A DNA stretch of 25,817 nucleotides, taken from contig CAYYGL010000056.1 in assembly GCA_964471235.1 (NCBI GenBank), positions 1-25,817 on the forward strand, in the 5' to 3' direction. A program made the translations under genes and the position numbers. This DNA comes from CAYYGL01 sp964471235 (lineage in GTDB: Bacteria > Calditrichota > Calditrichia > RBG-13-44-9 > J075). Every line of letters begins with the position of its first letter. The first letter of the stretch is position 1. Positions 22,591 to 25,817 of the stretch are shown piece after piece. Under the pieces are notes generated by a model. The model made no database searches. It worked only from the letters and a program-made list of their open reading frames with translations, and was not told the DNA's origin.

Positions 22591-23279
22591 CGCTCATTGA
22601 AATCGATTCCGTATCCAAACACTATAACGGGGAGAAGGTGCTGGATGAGATCTCCCTGGAAATTTTGGCAGGGGAGCGAGTGGTACTCCTGGGTCCCTCC
22701 GGCTGTGGGAAAACCACCATCCTCCGTTTGATTGCCGGGTTCATTGCCCCGGACCGCGGGCGGATTTCCATCGGAAATAAAGTGGTGGCAGAAAACGGCA
22801 GGATTCGGATTCCCCCGGAGCAGCGGCATCTTGGCATGGTCTTTCAGGACCTGGCTCTCTGGCAGCATTTGACGGTGAGGGGGAACCTGGAGTTCGGGTT
22901 GAAAGCACAGGGAGTTCCCCGGCAGGAGCGGGAGCGGCGGATACGGGAGATGCTGCTTCTGGTGGGGTTGCAGGGTTTTGGGCGAAAGCCGGCGGAACTC
23001 TCCGGCGGGCAGCAGCAGCGAGTTGCCCTGGCAAGAGCATTGGTAACCGAACCCCGACTGCTGCTGATGGACGAACCGCTTTCCAGCCTCGACAGGGAAT
23101 TGAACCTGCGCTTGCGGAAAGAGGTACTCCGGCTCCAGAAAGAACTGGGGTTTACCCTGCTTTACGTGACCCATGATCGGGAAGAAGCTGTGGATATGGC
23201 AAGCCGGGTGGTCATCATGCACAGGGGACGAATTGATTATGAAGGCACCGCTGGAGATGCCCGGAAGCGGTTATGGTAA
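22587..23279 (+). CDS. ABC transporter ATP-binding protein
   Basis: A 230-residue ATPase of the importer type. Visible motifs: Walker A GPSGCGKTT (36-44), Q-loop Gln87 in MVFQDLALW, signature LSGGQQQR (138-145), Walker B LLLMDEP (158-164), D-loop SSLD and the switch His196 in YVTHDREEA. It ends soon after the ATPase core, without the C-terminal TOBE domain that FbpC-type proteins often have, so it is a short form. The start overlaps the permease stop (ATGA). It powers the permease for the binding protein encoded at 19960. A downstream DUF5916 gene begins 135 bp later with its own ribosome site. Confidence 0.96.
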   Translation: MTLIEIDSVSKHYNGEKVLDEISLEILAGERVVLLGPSGCGKTTILRLIAGFIAPDRGRISIGNKVVAENGRIRIPPEQRHLGMVFQDLALWQHLTVRGNLEFGLKAQGVPRQERERRIREMLLLVGLQGFGRKPAELSGGQQQRVALARALVTEPRLLLMDEPLSSLDRELNLRLRKEVLRLQKELGFTLLYVTHDREEAVDMASRVVIMHRGRIDYEGTAGDARKRLW

Positions 23280-23414
23280 TTACCGGGTTGTATGGAATGA
23301 AAGAATGCGGAATTTCACGGGAAGTTGGATATGTAACCCGGGGCGGTTACCCGTCTCAGCCCCAACAAAATGAAGCGTATTTAGACAAAGATGCCGAAAG
23401 GAGCTGCCGGAAGT

Positions 23415-25592
23415 ATGAAAGCTCGAATTGTAATCGCCTTCTCTTGGCAGGCTATTTTCCTGTCTCATTTTATTTTTGCACAGGTTTCCCAGCCGGATAC
23501 CCTTACTGCGTATCACATCACCCAGCCAATTCATTTGGACGGGGCGCTGTCTGAGTCTGCCTGGCAGCAGGCAGTGCACATCGCCAACTTCACCCAGCGG
23601 GAGCTGAACGAAGGGCAACCGGCAACCGAACGCACCGAAGTGGCTGTTTTATATGATGAAGAAAACCTGTACATCGGTGTCTGGTGTTATGACAGTCAGC
23701 CCCGGAAACTGGTGGCGCAGCAGATGAAGCGGGATTTTGATTACGACACCGAAGATAATTTCGAGGTGATCCTGGATACCTACCACGATGAACGTAACGG
23801 CTACCTGTTTGTCACCAATCCCAATGGCGCCCGCTTTGATGCCCTGGTGCAGGATAACGGCCAGCAGGTGAACGAATCCTGGAATGGGGTATGGAATGTC
23901 AAAACCCACATTAACAAAGACGGTTGGTTTGCCGAGTTTGAGATTCCCTTCTCCACGTTAAAATTCAACACCGGCAAAGAACAGGTTTGGGGGATTAACT
24001 TCGAGCGTAACATCCGCCGCAAACGGGAGCAGGTGTTGTGGCAGGGGTGGACGCGGGATTCGGAGTTAGAGCAGGTGGCGCGTGCTGGAATCCTGCGGGG
24101 CATCAAGGGCATTAGCAGTGTTACCCTGGTGGAACTCAAGCCTTATGGTCTCACCGGCGTGGAACATGAATTGGATTCCGGCAATACCGGTGTGGGGCAT
24201 GTGGGCGGTGACCTCAATTACCTGATCACCCCCACGTTGAAGTTGAATCTCACCGTTAATACTGATTTTGCCCAGGTGGAATCGGACCGCTTACAAGTAA
24301 ATTTAACCCGCTTTTCCCTTTTTTATCCCGAGAAGCGGGAATTTTTTCTGGAGGGGAGCAACTATTTTAACTTCAGCCTGGGGCACAGCATTCGCCCGTT
24401 TTACAGTCGAAGAATCGGGCTGGCGGCGGATCGATCGACCATCCCCATTCTGGGTGGGGCGCGCCTGCTGGGAAAAATTGGCAACACCACCCTGGGCGGG
24501 ATGAGCATTCAAACCGCCCGGAAGGATACCCTTGCCACTGCTCCGCCCATTCCTACCACCAATTATACGGTATTGCGCTGGAAGCAGGATATCTGGCAGC
24601 AATCCAGCATTGGGGTCATCGGTGTGGGAAAAGTGGAACCGCATCGAAGAAACCTGGTATACGGGGCGGATTTTCTCTATTCCACCTCCCGGTTGTGGGG
24701 AGATAAAACCCTGGCGTTTGGCGGCGCTTTCGCCCAGAGCTACACCTCGGATCGACCCAACAAAACCGGCAGTGCCCACCGCATTTTCCTGGATTTCCCC
24801 AACGATAAGGTGGATTTTTCCGCCATCTGGGACCGCTCCGAGGCGGATTTCAACCCGGAGACCGGGTTTCTGCGCCGGGAAAATTACCAGATGTTCAACA
24901 TGGATATGCGGATTAAGCCGCGCCCTTCATTCCTGCCCTGGTTCCAGCGCCTGGTCTTCAAACCGTTTGACTTCAATTATTACATCAACGATCAAACCCA
25001 TGAGCTGCAATCCCTGTGGTCGGAATTCCGCCCCCTGGGGTTTACCACCAGAAGCGGTGAGTTTTTTGAAGGCAACATCCAGCGCCGCGCCGAGAACTTA
25101 ACCAGGGAGTTTGAAATCCACGAGGGGATCGTCATTCCCCCGGGAGAATACTGGTTTACCCGCTATGAGCTGCAATTTGCCACCTTCGAGGGACGGCGGG
25201 TCTCCGGTTTTTTATTTCTTCAATGGGGCGATTTTTATAACGGCACCCGCAGCGAATGGTCACTGCGAAACCGGTTTCAGGTGAATAAACATGTGAACAT
25301 CATAACCGACTTTACCCACAACCGCATCCGCTTACCGGCAGGAAGTTTCACAGTGGATGAATTTGCCGGTCGGATGGATTTAGCCCTCAGCCCGGATTTG
25401 TTCGGTTCGCTGTTTGCCCAGTGGAATAATGATGACGATGAAGTGTTGCTGAATTTCCGGATCAACTGGATTCCCACCCCCGGCACCAACTTCTTTTTCG
25501 TCATCAATCAGGCAGTGAACACTCATGGAAATAGCTTGCAAATCACCAACACCTCGGTGCTCAGCAAATTCATCTGGCGGTTTGTGCTGTAA
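23415..25592 (+). CDS. DUF5916 outer-membrane protein with N-terminal CBM9-like domain
   Basis: A 725-residue protein: signal peptide (MKARIVIAFSWQAIFLSHFIFAQ), a CBM9-like sugar-binding domain (about 35-200) with PIHLDGALSESAWQQA, YDEENLYIGVWCYD and EDNFEVILDTYHDERNGY, and a long C-terminal region (225-725) of repeated amphipathic strands that should form an outer-membrane barrel. The DUF5916 hallmark SLFYPEKREFFLEGSNYFNF is at about 301-320, preceded by TDFAQVESDRLQVNLTR. The protein ends in FIWRFVL. The ATG at 23415 is preferred over the frame's ATG at 23391 because it gives a clean signal peptide, and GGAG lies about 12 bases upstream. DUF5916 proteins are common in Bacteroidetes-like and related phyla; their function is unknown. 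It follows the ABC importer but could have its own promoter. Confidence 0.9.
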   Translation: MKARIVIAFSWQAIFLSHFIFAQVSQPDTLTAYHITQPIHLDGALSESAWQQAVHIANFTQRELNEGQPATERTEVAVLYDEENLYIGVWCYDSQPRKLVAQQMKRDFDYDTEDNFEVILDTYHDERNGYLFVTNPNGARFDALVQDNGQQVNESWNGVWNVKTHINKDGWFAEFEIPFSTLKFNTGKEQVWGINFERNIRRKREQVLWQGWTRDSELEQVARAGILRGIKGISSVTLVELKPYGLTGVEHELDSGNTGVGHVGGDLNYLITPTLKLNLTVNTDFAQVESDRLQVNLTRFSLFYPEKREFFLEGSNYFNFSLGHSIRPFYSRRIGLAADRSTIPILGGARLLGKIGNTTLGGMSIQTARKDTLATAPPIPTTNYTVLRWKQDIWQQSSIGVIGVGKVEPHRRNLVYGADFLYSTSRLWGDKTLAFGGAFAQSYTSDRPNKTGSAHRIFLDFPNDKVDFSAIWDRSEADFNPETGFLRRENYQMFNMDMRIKPRPSFLPWFQRLVFKPFDFNYYINDQTHELQSLWSEFRPLGFTTRSGEFFEGNIQRRAENLTREFEIHEGIVIPPGEYWFTRYELQFATFEGRRVSGFLFLQWGDFYNGTRSEWSLRNRFQVNKHVNIITDFTHNRIRLPAGSFTVDEFAGRMDLALSPDLFGSLFAQWNNDDDEVLLNFRINWIPTPGTNFFFVINQAVNTHGNSLQITNTSVLSKFIWRFVL

Positions 25593-25817
25593 GGGGGCGA
25601 TGAAATTGAAATTTTATATGGGGGTTATATTAAAAGAAAGTGAGTTCGATGTAACTTGAAATAGAACACAGATGAAACAGATCCCGCTGATTTACATAGA
25701 TCACGGGTCATAATACTAAAAAAATTGTAACTATTCAGCGATATGCCCATTTTGGTCAATCCGGCATTATTTTGTGGTAGGAGATTCTCCAACGGAGTCT
25801 ATGACCGGTATTTTTCA
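25593..25817. other. Non-coding end of the window
   Basis: Besides repeat copy C, it holds ggagattctccaacggagtc (about 25780-25799), related to the GCTCC/GGAGC palindromes at 7658-7825. No gene or terminator is supported. The spacer continues beyond the window. Confidence 0.5.
25641..25775 (+). repeat. Interspersed ~145-bp repeat, copy C (degenerate 3' end)
   Basis: It starts tgagttcgatgtaacttgaa, then has gaacacagatgaaac, gatttacatagatcacgg and a run of A. The 3' half has drifted and the end point is approximate. It lies 48 bp after the stop of the DUF5916 gene, in the same orientation as copies A and B. Confidence 0.6.

Noticed and set aside
22380..23222. 280-codon minus-strand open frame opposite the permease and ATPase
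   Set aside because: Antisense shadow of well-conserved genes, with no family features.

Overview
The window looks like a piece of a bacterial metagenome-assembled chromosome. It has a run of ten Ns at 20260-20269, a base composition that by eye is slightly GC-rich, and many interspersed short repeats in the spacers. The gene content fits the FCB side of the bacterial tree (Calditrichota/KSB1-like lineages are my best guess): a DUF5916 outer-membrane barrel protein, an RsfS-LytR_C-ArgS cluster and RHS debris. I cannot assign a phylum firmly, and no rRNA is present.

Layout. (a) 1-2347, minus strand: an AT-rich, degraded RHS (YD-repeat) locus. Broken RHS core pieces (1-324 and 705-1987) alternate with small membrane-protein genes (376-660 and 1988-2347), as in arrays of displaced toxin tips and immunity genes. 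The core is broken by a frameshift near 115 and by two ~22-bp micro-insertions at 1653-1674 and 1734-1756. (b) 2900-6693, minus strand: a probable operon of an AGCS sodium:amino-acid symporter, a PNP/MTAN-type nucleosidase and a membrane-bound histidine kinase. (c) 7194-7513, plus strand: tRNA-Lys(CUU), then a highly structured non-coding stretch with a perfect 20-bp inverted repeat and a strong intrinsic terminator, then palindromic repeats to about 7860. (d) 7963-13514, minus strand: a housekeeping block transcribed as secreted protein, LytR_C membrane protein, rsfS, argS and a PfkB sugar/nucleoside kinase, with a family-4 glycosyltransferase further downstream.

(e) 14047-15636, plus strand: a CPBP (CAAX-type) membrane protease and a transglutaminase-like protein. 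(f) 15833-17907, plus strand: an OmpR-type response regulator and its CusS-like histidine kinase, overlapping by one base. (g) 18268-19792, plus strand: a three-gene set of unknown role made of a five-helix membrane protein, a 2[4Fe-4S] ferredoxin overlapping it by 4 bp, and a secreted concanavalin-like protein. (h) 19960-23279, plus strand: an iron(III)-type ABC importer (binding lipoprotein, fused two-domain permease, ATPase) with abutting or overlapping genes. It is followed by a DUF5916 outer-membrane protein (23415-25592).

Spacers. Three copies of a ~145-bp interspersed repeat (2583-2726, 17918-18062, 25641-~25775) sit in the same orientation in different spacers. The first has recognisable inverted ends. 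Other spacers carry unrelated repeat phrases: GCTCC/GGAGC palindromes, GTAACAA tandem units, ACGTGAAACGT-type units and ATTTCGGATT-type units. The most original targets are the ferredoxin/5-TM/secreted-protein operon, the RHS tip with its candidate immunity gene, and the structured region after tRNA-Lys.
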